Source: Homarus americanus (taxonomy: Eukaryota; Arthropoda; Malacostraca; Decapoda; Nephropidae). Taken from it: a DNA stretch of 64,000 bases. A model generated the notes under the pieces. That model was not told the origin of the DNA, did not search any database, and saw only the letters and a list, made by a program, of their open reading frames with translations. The DNA lies in assembly GCF_018991925.1 (NCBI RefSeq), contig NW_024726235.1, positions 5,861,850-5,925,849 of the forward strand, read 5' to 3'. A program made the position numbers and the translations under genes. Numbering within the stretch: the stretch's first letter is position 1; each line of letters starts with the position of its first letter. Positions 1-14,200 of this stretch are shown here, one piece after another.

Positions 1-1021
1 GTGAGTCTCGGGTACTAGTGTTGGTCATGTATTTCCAGCAGAAAATGCCCACTATTTGACTGCAGTTGATATATCTTTGCTACATTAATATCATATTATT
101 TTACTAAAGAGTGAGCACGGTGATTCACCCTAATTACAAAAAATTTCAGAAATAATAACTGGCAACCTCACAGATACTAGATACCACAGTTAGTGATAAA
201 AAATATTCGTCCATTGTGACACATTGTATCGATGAGAAAAGGGGCCGATACTTTTTGGGGAGAGTGTACAGCCTCCTACAGTTCCACCTGCTACAGTCAG
301 TTTTGTCAAGCCTCATCTCCGAGAGTTGTGAACCACGGGAGTATGAATCCACGTCCGAAGCATTCGCTCGTGATGTGGGGTGGGGAACCTGGAGCTTGTG
401 GGAGAGGAGGGTGACGGGCTCGGGGGAGGTGAAGAGGGTAGGAATGAAAGTGGGCTAGGGGAATTATGCTTGTTATACTCTGATGTAAACAAAGAGTGGT
501 GCCACTTCTCACAAAGCATGCCAACCACTGTACCCATTATAAATGGAGGCAACTGTTCGATATTTCATCCACCACTCTTTTGTTGGAACTGTACATGGTT
601 GATGGTTGACATATAAGTTTAAGTAGATTATAACAAAATTACCCTGTACTGTACTGTATATTTTATTAGGGGTTCATGTGGTTTATTACTAGACAAGCCT
701 TACCTGAGTACAGTATATCAGTAATCGATAATATTGCCCATTTTATCATGTTGTATCAAAGTAATATTGCTACAAGTAGTGTAGTTGTATCGTAGTGTAG
801 AATCACTGGAAAATAATACTAGTATGATTATGTTACTGTATAAATGTATTTATTTGTGAAATTATTATTATTTTATGTATTACTTGCTCTACCAAACACA
901 AATACAGTCAGACAGCCTGGCGACCGACTGTGTGTGTTGCCGAGCACTTTTTATGAAAAATAATGCAAATAAAATATTCTAAATGAATTATTTATAGCAA
1001 ATAAGTATTATGATAGTAAAT
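1..1021 (+). other. MIB2: MIB2 intron, 5' part
   Basis: The window begins with GTGAGT, a consensus splice donor, and the next recognisable MIB2 exon starts at 2078, so this stretch reads as intron sequence whose upstream exon ends just left of the window. I see no exon, RNA gene or classifiable repeat here. The open frames around 216-616 have no family resemblance and overlap on both strands. Confidence 0.55.
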
Positions 1022-1382
1022 ATAATGGTTGCCCCTCGTGTAACGAGGATGTCTGGCCCAAGGGCCACCTAGGCGTGAATTTGCTTAAGGTGTAAAAGCT
1101 GTCGCCAACACAACAACCACACCCCAAGTTAACGAGTTGCATGACCCAGTGTCAAGGAATAGTCCGAGAAGACCAGACAACTCGCCAACTGCACTGGCTA
1201 ACCATTACCCCGGAATACGATCCGCAAATCTATTAACATCCAGGTTCCCAATTACTGCTGGTTAGACAGAGGCAAATGGCATAAAGAAACTTGCCCATAG
1301 TTTCACCCTGCCCGAGGATCGAACTCGGGTCCGCTCGCTTGCGAGGCGAGAATGATGACCATTACACCACGGGTGTAATGGT
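1022..1382 (-). mobile_element. tRNA-derived SINE
   Basis: Read on the minus strand, 1375 to about 1305 looks like a tRNA: a D-arm-like segment, a five-pair anticodon stem with seven-base loop CTCGCAA (anticodon would be CGC), and a strong T-arm/B box (CCGAG TTCGATC CTCGG). The acceptor stem has mismatches. Instead of a terminator, about 280 bp of unrelated body follows, ending near 1027. TAATGGT occurs at both ends and may be the target duplication. A SINE with a tRNA head fits better than a functional tRNA gene. The body's 'acctgg-tgttaatag' region resembles decapod SINEs as I remember them. Confidence 0.7.
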
Positions 1383-1612
1383 CATCTGTAAATAAATGCT
1401 TTACTGGCAATCCTGGACACAAAGGCAATCTAAAAATAGCTGCGAAGAGCGTAGGTGACCATGAGTGCTCGCCGTCAACAAGTTGTCCCCTTGTCTCCCT
1501 CCCTCTGTGCTACCAGGGAAGTTTCTAGAGGGTCATTATATAGTTGTTCTTACTTATCTTTTATTGTTTTATCATTTAAAAGTAGTTACAAAAAAAAATT
1601 GGAAAGGCTGAT

Positions 1613-1695
1613 TTTTCTCGATTTACCCCCGCGTGGGGGGGGGGGGTACACCCAGCGGCACCCTAACCCAGGGCTTAAGGGTCAATTCTTAACCA
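1613..1695. repeat. Fragment sharing its end with the TTAA-type MITE at 3009
   Basis: The end of this segment (CACCCTAACCCAGGGCTTAAGGGTCAA) is nearly the same as the end of the element at 3009-3175. It follows a long G run. The other terminus was not found, so this is a partial or diverged copy. Confidence 0.45.
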
Positions 1696-2077
1696 AAAAA
1701 AAAAAGTAAATTTATATAATTTTGTAACTAATTAGCTTCAGATTAAACCATCTCTTGGTATCAGGAGACCCTCTTGGGAGAGGTAGGTTTCCAAGGGTGA
1801 CTTAGTGATATGGATATTACATATTAATTATTTCTTCACCACTCATAAAATGTGATTTCTTACTTCAGTCCTCCAGTGGTATTTTTATGCACGATTTATG
1901 TCTTGCTACTTCTCTATTATTAATATTATCCTATTAAATATATGACATATCTACTGTATCCAAGTAAAATGTATGCAATTCTTAGTAAAAAAAAAAGTTC
2001 TTTATTTAATGGAATGTGAGTGTAGCATTTATTCTTTACTCACTTGTTTAGGTATTACTGAACATGACTTTTTCTAG

Positions 2078-2217
2078 GTGCAGGTCCTCTAGCATCGATC
2101 TTGCATCAATTACTCGACACTGAGCAAGACACTTCAGTAGTAGACCAGCTTGTGAGGGAGGCTGCACAGGGACACACTCAAGCTGTTTCTCACCTCCTCG
2201 CTAAACACCCAGACAAG
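2078..2217 (+). CDS. MIB2: MIB2 exon: start of ankyrin region
   Basis: The acceptor is TTTTTCTAG at 2077; a second AG at 2082-2083 is in the same phase and could be used instead. The donor is AAG|GTCAGT. It encodes SILHQLLDTEQDTS and then VREAAQGHTQAVSHLLAKHP, the first ankyrin helix pair of MIB2. One nucleotide of the first codon comes from the exon left of the window. Confidence 0.85.
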
Positions 2218-5200
2218 GTCAGTCTCAACAAGTACCATAGATGAGAATGAGAGATGAAGATAAAGAGTAGATAAAGAAATTGTTAAAACAAAAATGAAAT
2301 TTGTGATATGAAGTTTGGGTATATGGTGAGGAGGAAAAACATTGAAAGTGCACAAGAGTAACATGAAAGGTAATGAGACAGAATGAAAGGGAAGAAGTGG
2401 GAGGTTCTGGAAGAGTTGTTGAATAAATACAAAGTGTTGTTTTAATGTGGGAGGTCTTCTTGTTCACTTTATTAAACTTAGTGTAAGTTGAAGAAAGATG
2501 GGGATATTAATGTTAGTCTCTTTATAGTGAGGAGAATAGAGAAATATGTATTTCGATGTCAGATTTAAATAATGTTTTAATAAGATGGATTGTAGGAAAA
2601 AAAATGTTTTTAATTGTTTGTTATCATTTTGATAATGCTGCAGTGTTTTGTGACTTGCAGGTAGATGGACGAAGCTCTGGCAAAACGTGTTTGCAGGTTG
2701 CTTGTCATCAAGGTCATATGGACATTGTTCGTCTGTTACTTGATCACAAGGCTTCATTGGATATTGCTGATGATGATGGAGATTTGGCTTTGCATTATGC
2801 TGCTTTTGGGTAAGGGTTGTTTGTTAGCTTTATATCTTTTACCATATACAGTATACCTAAGGACAGATGATGTTGCTATTCCTGACTATTTGGTGCATCT
2901 GTATATATGCCTAATTGATATCCTTTGGAGGAGAATCAGGTGTTCAAATTATTTGTTATGAAACAGTAGAGGTGAACTTCCAGGTCAGCATTACACTGTA
3001 CGGTTTAACCCTTAGGCCTCGGGCGACGTTCCAGAACGTCAGCCTATTTTCCTGCCCATTTTTTATTTATTTATTTTTTTTATTTATTTTTTTAACTTTT
3101 TGAAAAGTTTATTTGTTTCCTGATTTATCTCCATATGGGGAACTGCCAGCAGCACCCTAACCCTGGGCTTAAGGGTTACTGTACTTGTATATTGTACTGG
3201 TAAAGATAAATATGTTCTGTGAATATAATGCAGTGCAGTGATACAGTACAGTACAATACTAAGGGATTTTTGTCCAGGGAGATTTTGTCTTACAAAGCGT
3301 TTGTCCAGCCCTCGGTTATCCCATACATCTTGTACTAATGAAATATGTGTGTCTCTTCATATAAGTTTCTTCTGTAACTTTACACCTTTTTTTAATGCCA
3401 CAGGAATCAGCCTGAGATCATGGAGTTGTTATTACGGAAAAATGCATCAATTAATGTGGTGAATAAAGGAAGGTGTTCTGCTCTACATGTGGCTGTCAAC
3501 AAGCAACATGCTGCCTGTGTTAAAGTACTTCTTAAGTACAATTGCGATGTGAATGTCCAGGTATGTATCAAGAATAAACATATCTTATGTAGAGGAAACT
3601 TGTAAATATAGAAATGCTTTGGAACAGTTGCTTGGAGAATGGTCTAGTATATGTCTTCTTTGCCCTGTCCACAATATTCATCTTATCCTAATTTGATCTT
3701 AGGAGGTCGACTACCTCAAAATGGTAGTTATCTTCCTGTCTTATACTGTATCTGAATCCCTTAGTTTTATGTGAAAATGGTTTCTGGGTGCTGCCATTTA
3801 AACCTGAAAGATCACTAGACCACAGTAATTTCCCCTTAATCTGTACCTCAGCTTCTCCTCAGTCATAGAAAACAGAACAGCATTTCTTCATTTTCTATAT
3901 TTACTTGACCATCTCTGCTGCTAATGCTATGTTAACCAGGTAGGGATTTAATTTGTTATTTTTTTTTTTTAAGTCCCAAAGAAAACAAAGAGGATTCAGA
4001 TAAATTTAATACAGATTGCTTCCTTCTGTTTTTCATTATCACAGGTGATACACTTTGGCAAACTGGTAACTCATAGACTTGTTGATTTTAACATAAATCA
4101 CATTATCCAGGCTTAGCCATAAGATGCAATTTATGGGTCAGTTCCTTATTTTTCTTTTAATTAACTTTAGTGTGAATACTTGTTCAAGCTTTTTGTGCCA
4201 TATATAGGATTTATTAAACCATAAAAAAAAGAAGAAGAGATTATCACCTTACTGTGTACTGTGCATACAGTAGAACCTCGATAAATCGGAATAATTGGGG
4301 CAGACCCCAATCCGAAAAATACGAAAGTCCGGAAAAAAAACGAATATAGGGGAGGGGTGGCGATGATAACACTGCTTATCTGAACTGTTTAAAGAAAATT
4401 AGTTGATGTTATGTTATTACTGCACTTCAAAAACTAAGGTCTTAAAGTATATAACAAAGTTATTGAAAGACTATTACATTAACAATAAAAAAATATGAAA
4501 CAGAACTTTCTGGGTTGAAAATCCGACAGAAAAGTCCGGTTGACAACAACTGCTGTCACTGAGATGATTAAATTGTTATTTACTGTAAAGTTTGTATATA
4601 AGTTACCATAGAATTTGTCTTATGAATAAAGAGAAAACTGTATACTGTACAGTACTATAAAGTTAAAAATAAAAATAGGAACAAATACGTGTAGGAGTAT
4701 ATTGTATGTGGAAGACAAGTGTTTATTTGGGAACAGAGGGAAGGTGGGGGTAGCATGGGTGGGTGACTCCCTCCCCCTCTCTCCACCGAGATTCCTTTAG
4801 CACTTTTTTATGCAATTTCACCATAATTCTCATATAATGTAGGATCATTTGGTGCCAGGTTGATAAAATATTATCCAAAAAGAATAAATTTTCCTGAAAA
4901 AAGAATCCCACACTGAACACCATGAGTCATTTGTTTCCAAAGGGCAAACAGCTGATTGGCTTACCACACTGTGTGTCTTCAACACTTAGTAAATTAGTAC
5001 AGTACTGTTGTGTATTATTATCACTTAATAAATCGTGTATTTATCATCACTTAATAAGTAATATTGTAGTGTATAGTATTTGCATCTGTATATACCCTGG
5101 TTTATTCGTTTGTCTAAGTGTACAAGTAACCAAATTGAGCCATCATATAACACTCAAAGGTAGTAAATAATGTTTATAGGACGGTATCTTCATATCAAAT

Positions 5201-8200
5201 ACTATACGGTGTGTTATAGTGACCCCTGTTGTAAACTAGTCTGCTGATAGCTCTCACACAAATGCATCTTAAGTAAATAACCTGTTACAGATTATCCTTT
5301 TATATTCAACTCATATTACAAATTACTTCCAGCATTGTATTTTTTCTCTATTACTGAAGATGTTATATTAAATATCATGGACCATAAACCATAAGAGACC
5401 AATCATATGAGAGTATAATACAGAATCAATAAATAAATAAACCTGACGAATGCGGCAACACCTGATCAGCCCCAGCCTGCTTACATACTCAAGTGTGTCT
5501 TAAAATAGGCCTATGGTAAATCTGAGTAGACCACTATACAGTATTCAGTAAGTGTTGTTCATTTCATAAGATTTGTTTTTATTAATCTTCCCAATTTCTT
5601 GAAACATGGATTTTTGTATTTCTGGGAACCAGGGCATCTCAGAACCATAAAAAGGCAAATTTCTATATACAGATGCTCCTCTACTTAAGAACATTCAACT
5701 TACAAACTTTAAGAGATACAAACATCATCACTGAGGGGGGTTACCTGCCAGAACAGGTGTTTAATGTGGATGAGACTGGATTGTTTTGAAGAAAATTCCA
5801 GATAGAACAAACATTACCTAAGAGGAAAAGAGTGAGCCAGCTTTTAAGGCTGTATTAAAGGGTATAGCTTGTCCAAAATCTCTTCATTTTTTACAATATG
5901 TTTGGTATCTACAAGAGTAAAGTTGGACTTTCAAACAAGCCTCAGGAACTTAACTCGTTCATAAGTAGTGTAGCACCTTTATTGAAGTCTGATTTATCAA
6001 GGTTTTACTTATACATAGTTTGCATATTTGAGACCTGCAGGTCATATAGCTACCTTCTTGATAATGAAATTAAAAAAAATTAATCTTAGAAGTAGAAAAT
6101 TGTGAGAAGTTAGGGAATTCTTAATAAGTATATGGAAAAAGTATAGTATACTGTATGTGGAGAAGCAAATATTCTTAAGGGAGAAAAAGAGGTAAAGAGA
6201 AACAACTAGAGGTGGTGGAGCAGGTAATAATAATATTGGTATTAGGTGCAAGAGACTGTGCAGTAGGGTGGGTCGATTTTACCTTTTTTTCAATTTCCAT
6301 ATCCTAATAGAGACCAAAAGTGACGCATGCATGAGAAATAGCCTCTGCAAAATCTTAGCTTAATAGGTAATTATCTTCTGCCCGCGGCAGAGCGATGAAA
6401 ATCATATTTTAGTAGTCAAAAACTTATTTTTCATATAATTTTTAAAATATTTCAATATGCATCAAAATTACTCCTAATAACTACAGCCACTCCTCGACTT
6501 AGGACAGGGTTAGGGACCCAAATCCAGGTCGTAAGTCAAATTGGTCGTAAGTCGAAAATGCGAAGATAATACATAGAAAATCTAAATTGGGGGTGTCTTT
6601 TTCTTCTCAGCACCACAAAATTCTCACTTTTAATAATGCCAACCATTTTAAAGAGAATTACAAACAAAATTTTTGTCAGTACACAGCTCAATCACTAATG
6701 TCGGGGCTCAAAAATACGTAATTTGAAAATAAATTTGGTACAACTGGGGCGGTCGTATGTCCGGGTGGTCGTAAGTCGAGAAGGTCGGAAGTCAAGGAGT
6801 GGCTATAAAGTCGATGAAGAAGACCTCTTATGATCGTATTTCCAAGCGCGTTGTCCTACGTTAAGCTAAGATTTTGCAGAGGCTATTTTCTCATGCATGC
6901 GCCACTTTTGGTCTCTATTAGGATATGGAAATTGAAAAAAAAGGTAAAATCGACCGGGCACCCTACTGTGCAGCTTTTAAAGTTACAGCCAGGTGCAGTG
7001 TAATCACAGCTAACCCACACAAACTTGGAAAATGGTTTTAAAATAGTGATGATGATTATGATGTCGTAAGGATGTCAAAGAAAAGATCAGTCAGGAAGAG
7101 AAAGGAAAGTTTCTCCGTTCTCTTTGTATTAGTTCTCATAGGAGTGGCTAAAGCCAACTGATCTACTTCTTGAATAGTATTTAATTCTACATATGAGGTG
7201 CTCAGCATTAGAAGGGGGTGAAGCGCCAAATTTGAAAAGCGGAGAAAATGCATTTAAAGTTTTTCGAAGTTCAAACAACCATAACTTTGTTTTTTAAGCT
7301 ATAGGGTTTATTATTTTTTTCGTGCAGCTCAATCCCTATCCTAGCAAACAGTAAAAACTGAACGTTAGTACTATGAATAGTTATTATTTTATCATGAGTT
7401 GAATGAGAATTACTACCCATCATGTATGGTTGTTTGATCTTCAAACCAACAATAATCATGTTTTTCTGCAAAAATCTTCGATTATTATGGGCTAATACTG
7501 TAAAACAAGTTAATGATCACTAAAAACAGCACTAGTCTTACGCACAACCCCCAAAAAAAAAAAAAATAAATAAATAAATAAATAATAACAAACTCATTTG
7601 CCTATCAGTATTTATCTTTCCTCCATATTAGCCAAAGATTTATAATATTGTTAAGTATAATAGTGTGTAATAATATGGAAACACCACTACACTCATCCCC
7701 CACCATTAACCTCTCCCTCCCCCACCCCACGTAATTAACATAAGAATACATATGCGGAGAAAGTTTGCATAATCTTTGGTAAAAACAGTATCATGATAAT
7801 AGTATTACAATCTTACTTTGTTTAGTTCCTTCCTTTTATTATCCCTGAAAATCGTAGTAAGTTGAAGTTACGTAAATCTTGAGAAGTGCGTATAACTTTA
7901 ATGGCCTCATCATAATCAAATTACGTTTACGCTTGGCAACCGCCTGTGCCCACTCGTCAACCCTACGCTGTCTCATCCTGCCTTTTGTTTTCTATAGGGC
8001 CTTGGGGGTATGCAATCTGCATCACGTGGTGCTCCACCAACACTAGGCTCCCCAACATCACCAGGTAGCTCATCACCAACATTCTCATGCACGTCACCTG
8101 CACCATCGCCAGTAGCACTTGCATCACCATAATCACTACTAAATTCACCACCAAAATAACTATCACCAAGGATGGCTGGGGTGTCCACGTGAGCACTGTC

Positions 8201-11200
8201 GTCACTAAACACACGCTCAGGATTTAGGGCTCCTGAACCCACACCAGAAGGAATGGCCTCACTTGAGTCTTGCTCTAAAATCGGGCAGACATTGCACAGC
8301 ACTTCTCACACCTGTGGAGCACAAATAATGTCAATGTTACACCGAAAAGTTATAAAAAATAGCAGTAGAAAGTACACTGAACCACCTTATGCTACACAAC
8401 GTGCCAAAACTAACAAGGAGGCAGCATCTGGGCTCGCGAATTGGTCGAGGAGCTGTGACGAAGCAAGGGAAATCCATTGTGATTGGCTGACTCGGGGTAT
8501 GGTCCGCGTGAGGCGAGCTATCCTCTCATATATTATATATGTAGCCAGATACGTAGCTCCCGGCTTGAGGCGAAATGACACCTTATTTTTGAAGGACTTT
8601 CAACCATATTTCTATTCTGGCAAGGGGGTTACATCCAACGCCAACAGGTAGAGGAATGGTGAAAATAGTGATATCCATAAAAAAACGCATTATGCCCGGG
8701 GTGGCGCTTCACCCCCTTCTAATGCTGAGCGCCTCATATAGTATTGTACTGTACACTCGGTAAAATGAAGCTTTTTGATAAAGGCTCGTGAGGCATACTG
8801 ATATTCACCAATCATAATGCAATGAACTAATTTTATATTTTGAATGTAATAACTAAATTAGGCCTTCCATAATAAGTAGGAAACGTCTCACAATCACACC
8901 TACCAACCCTAGCGAGACAACAGGATTGTCCAGTTCCAAATTCATCGGACCCCTCCTGAAAGATAATTTTTTTACTGAGTATACATATCACACAAGTTTG
9001 CAAAAAATAAATTCAATTTACTGATTGAGCTTTGTAGTACTAATTATTTGACCTTATCTTTACAGGACTCATATGGTGACACTGCTTTACATGATGCTAT
9101 TGGGAAAGAGAGCATAGAAATTCTGGAACTACTTGGTAACTCGCCACACCTGGACTTAGCACTGCGTAACAAGCGAGGGTTCAACGTTCTTCATCATGCT
9201 GCATTGAAGGGCAATAACTTGTAAGTCTGTAGCATAAGCTGAAACTGAGTATGATAAATTAGATCCATGTATGTACTTAAGATATTGTAAAAGAGCCCAT
9301 AATCAGCCAGATACACATGTCCTAATTAATTAAACATAGTTTGACGCAACCAAAGTTGCATTACTTGTAAGCATTTTGAAGCTGCACCTCAGGAGGATAT
9401 GTTGTTCAACAGAATGGGCATCTGTTTGAAATTTTCAGAATTAACATATTTGACATACTGATATTTACTATTACTGTGTGTGAAAGGTGAAGTGTGATGT
9501 AACAGCTATGTATAAAAATGACTTGGATAACATTGTTAGGAAACCAATACAGTATCTTAATTAAATTTTGTGTAGACAACTGGTGGTTTCTTAGGCAACA
9601 CCACATGTCAGTATTCTTTAAGGTTGAGAAATTATAAACGTGAAGATTGTACAGACTTTTAAATATTAGAAATGTGACTGTATAGAGGACAGTATTTAGA
9701 AATTATTAAAATCTATGAATATTGGTGTTTAAATTTTTTCTCAGAAAACAATAAGTGTTTCTTATTTGCTTTAACTTTTAATTATGTGTGTATTTACAAT
9801 ATTAGTTTCATGTATATACAGTATAAAGGAAAACAGTATCCCTCATTTTCTCCTAAATTTTTTCACATTCCTATTCAGTACAGTACTGTATTTGGAGACT
9901 GAAATAAAAAAGTAAATACTCTACATACCAGTACATGTCTTTAAAAAAATAATTAATTACAGTTCCGCTGAGAAGCTAGTTTTGCGTTCAAGGCAGTATG
10001 TAGATGTACGGAAAGAAGATGGCTTCGCAGCACTGCACCTGGCAGCCCTCAATGGCCATCGACAAGTAGCTGAGACATTGATCACATTAGGTCAAGCTGC
10101 TGTTGACATTGCCAATAACAAAAGACAAACTCTCTAGATGATATAGATATGATATATATAGACAGAATTGCCTTTAGATCTATAAATAATTTGCTTCCAC
10201 CAAAAATCAAACTCAGAGGCTGCAATTCCTCACCTGTAAAATTCTTGTACATCTGACAATTGAACACAGGACCCATAGACACTTACTCTGTGACCAATAT
10301 AAGCAAGAGCTCGGTGGATGAGACCACTGTTCTCAGTCTGTCAGAATCAGCCATCGTGGCACTGATAGGAATACTACTACTTTACCTGATATATCAGGCA
10401 GTGGGGGAAATTTTTGTATGATACATTCAGAAAAGTGGCAATAAGAAGCAGGTGGCAACAGCGACTTGTTATGCTGTTTGTGGGCTTGTTGGCAAAACTG
10501 TGGGTGTCCCTCTTTCACATTTGCCATTGAATGATTGGAAATGGACTCTTGTGAGAATTATGCTAATGAAATACAGTGGTCCCTCGGTTAACGAACGGCT
10601 CGATTAATGAAATTTTGGTTTACGAATTAGCTCCCATAAGGATTTTCAGTTCGATTAACGAAATCCTTACGACAAACACGTTTTGTTGTGCGCATCAGCT
10701 GATCAGCCGATTGGCCAGTCCGCCAATACAGAAATCAGTTCTATGTTTACATATTTCTGCATTTTTTTTATTAAAATTATTGGTCATTCTGAAATTTAGT
10801 TAACATATTGATGATATATACAGTACTGTACAGGGAACAGTTTTTGTGCGCAAATCAGGTGATTGAATTACCCAACAACGCTTCTCAGTCTAACTTTGTG
10901 TACAGTGGAATGAACATCCAGTTTGTGTGTGTCTTGAATATTTTTGCATTTTTACATTAAAATTATTGGTCATTCTGAAATTTAGTTAACATATTGATAA
11001 TATACAGTGCAGAAATTATTATGAAACATGAAGAAGGCATTAGAACCATTGCACTCTGCAAAGATTATGGCATGTCATCATCGACTGCCTCTACAATCAG
11101 CTGTTTGATATGTAAACAAAGCTGCCGTGAATACGACATACCCGGTACACACAAATAAGTTAAAATACAGTATTCTATTGTTTTTTATTTATTATTGTAC

Positions 11201-14200
11201 AGTATACTGTACAGTACAGTCCTGTACTGTATTTAGTTTATATTTAATGTTCGTTAACCAAGGGACCACTGTATTTAGATTTTACAAATCATAATATATA
11301 TATATTTTTTTTAACTTCCTCTGCGATATTCAGCTCCTATAATAAACTCACAGCTGAGGGAGCTATAGACTTTGGCACACCAATTCACTGTCGAGTCATA
11401 CTCTTTTCTCTGGTCACTGCATTCTTGTCACTGCATCTTAAAGAGTAAATGGACTACTGTATTGTGTTCAAAGTACTGTACTGAGAGCTTCTGGTGTTCC
11501 CATACTTAAAAACTCTTATCTACTGTTTTAGTGAATATTATTATATATGTAATTAATCTTTAAATATAGAAGAAGTTGAATAGAATAATGAATACATCTC
11601 GGTAGTATTAGACAAGAATATTTTAATTTTGCCAGGGTCACTGTGGTGTGGTAGAGCTGCTTGTGGACAGTAATGCAGACATCCGGGCGTGTGATGAAGA
11701 TGGGGACACAACGCTCCACCTGGCTCTCCTGAAGAACTCCACCATCCCCCAGGCTCACCCTACTCATGCACCAACCATCACCCAGGTAATTATTGTGCTG
11801 TGCTAATTTCGGCTGACTTGGCATTATTTTGACCTGATAAAAGTAGGTTTTAATTCTGATGCTGTTGACTTGGTTGGTTTGTATTTCTTCCTTTCAATAT
11901 GTATGTCTTCACTGGCCTTCATTTGATTTCAGCATTAGGTATTTGGTTATGGAACTTAGGCAGCTATATGTGTGATGTCAGATCAATTACTAAAGTATTG
12001 TATGAATTACCAGATTCAAATGCATTATAATAATGAGCTTCTTATCAATGATATTAAGGCTTTATTTGATAATCACAGTTTTCCATTTACATTTACCATA
12101 AGTGTGACCACTTTGATCTTAGTAACTATGGTAATGTCAAGTGAGATTAATCATCAATTTAATGTTTAAAAAATAAATCTTATTATTACTGTATTCTATG
12201 ATGAGTTTCTATACAAATTTGCATGAGATTTGTCTTTCAGCATACAGAAATTTTGACAATGTCAGTAGTGGTTTCTGGGAAGTAACTTAACAATGGTTTG
12301 GATTATCACTCAGTCTCATTCATTCATTCATTCATTCAGGTTCATTATGAGAGTGTTAGTGTGTCTTTTTTGGTGGAAGATGTTGACTAGGTTTTGGTCA
12401 TATGTTGTTATCCGTTTCAGAATCCAATACAGTAATATATTGAATTACCAGATGCCTCTGCATTCATAACTTCTTTGTAAAGCTTGACTGGTTTTATATT
12501 CTAACCACTTTGGTATGACTTGTGTGTAATATACTGCCAGAGCCAAGTCGATTTGGTCCAAGTAACCCCAAACTAAAGCATGAGGATAATGTAAAGGTTT
12601 TCCTCTTTCCTTCCCTGAAGTTGCCTTTAAGCTGGAAATTTGAGGAGTCATGTGCCATGCAGCTCGCAGTACAATCTGTAACCCAACTATCTCAAGTTAC
12701 AAAGCAGGCTCACAGTACCTCATCCCCACTATGAGTGCCACTCATAGATGCAACATCATTTCCCAGTTGTTACTGCTGTTGAAAGAAAATAGGGTTCGAT
12801 ATTAAAATGGCTACAAGTTAGCATTGTCTCCTCAGAAACCTATATTTATGGCAGAAATATGTGAGATGTGCAGGAATTTATTTGTTTCCATCCTGCCTTG
12901 CTAGTTAAGAGGGAGCTAAGCTGTACATATAATGCCGAGTTCCATTTCTGTAAAAGTGGGTTGGTGAGAGAAAGGACATTGTTCGAGAGAATAATGCTTT
13001 CAGTTGTTGATTACCATACCGTGATGAAAGGAGCTCAGTCATTGAGGATTCAGTGTACCAGTACTAGAAATGTGGATCACTTACCTTAACCTTTGGCCAT
13101 GAAATGTAATTTCAAGATTCATCATCCATTTGTGTATTTGACTACATGTTTTATTACATCATCTTGTATCTGTTAAATTGTAGTAATTATGTAACAATAA
13201 TGTAAGGCCAAAGTAGCTAATGATCATATAATATAGCTTATTCTTTTAACCAGATCCTGACTGACATTGCCCAACGTGGCTTTGAAAATAATGTGTCACT
13301 GGCACTTGCCTGTTACTTGGCCCAGAAGGGTTGTAATGTGACTGTTGCCAATAACCGCTCAAAGACTCCATTGGATCTCATCAATGACCCAAACACCATT
13401 GATCTTCTGCAGAGTTATACAACAGGGGCCAGGTATGTGCTATTAACTTTATATTGCAAACTGTAATTGAAAATGTAAAATTCAAAGAAATTATATTGTT
13501 ATAATTACAGGAAGTCTTCGCTTCACGTCGTGGTTATGTTCTTATAAAACACAATGTTAACGGAATTAATTTCCCCCATAAGAAATAGATAAAATACGCT
13601 AGTTATGTTCCCCAGCACTCATAGAAGTACCACTTCTAGCACAAGCCTTAATCTTGTCTGTGCTGGTCTGGATAGTACACACTTTTGTGGGGGTGTAGGC
13701 CTAACGCTACACCAATGTCCACAGCACGTTCACCTTTTTCAAAACGGTTTAAAACCTCCATTTTCGTAGCAAGGCTAATGGTCTTGCTTTGCTTCTTCAC
13801 AACACTAGCATCACTAACACTTGATGGGTGCTTGGGAGCCATTTTGAATGGTTACAGTACAGTATTTATAGCAAAAACACTTAAGCACGCACGTACGCTG
13901 TGGAAGCTTAACAAAGACTGGGTAGAAAATGCTTAGGGATGCTGTGACTCTCTGTGAGAGAGCGTAGCGCGCCAAGATGAGAGAGGGTGGCGCACCATAC
14001 AAAGAAGTCCGTGTTGTGTGACAACATTATAACGAATCGGTCGGGTCGTAAAACAACGTTGTCAGAATCATGGGTATCTAAAAAGTAGTAGCAACGTTAT
14101 AACGAAACAAAGCGAGGACTGGGTGTACTATTGTCATCACATTTTATTGCTTATGGATTATTCATCAGTGACTTATGAGATTTACCATATGAGCAACCTC

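Larger units (their letters stand above)
3561..9065 (+). other. MIB2: MIB2 intron, 5.5 kb
   Basis: Holds five recognisable TIR-type elements, listed separately (4268, 5670, 6261 with nested 6484, and 7195), with A-rich runs near 7555. Between them (3561-4267, 4557-5669, 8736-9065) I see no exon or classifiable repeat. Confidence 0.7.

Noticed and set aside
216..616. Overlapping open frames on both strands
   Set aside because: No domain, no splice support; intronic position.
1305..1375. Functional tRNA-Ala(CGC) gene
   Set aside because: The acceptor stem has mismatches and a SINE body follows with no nearby T-run terminator.
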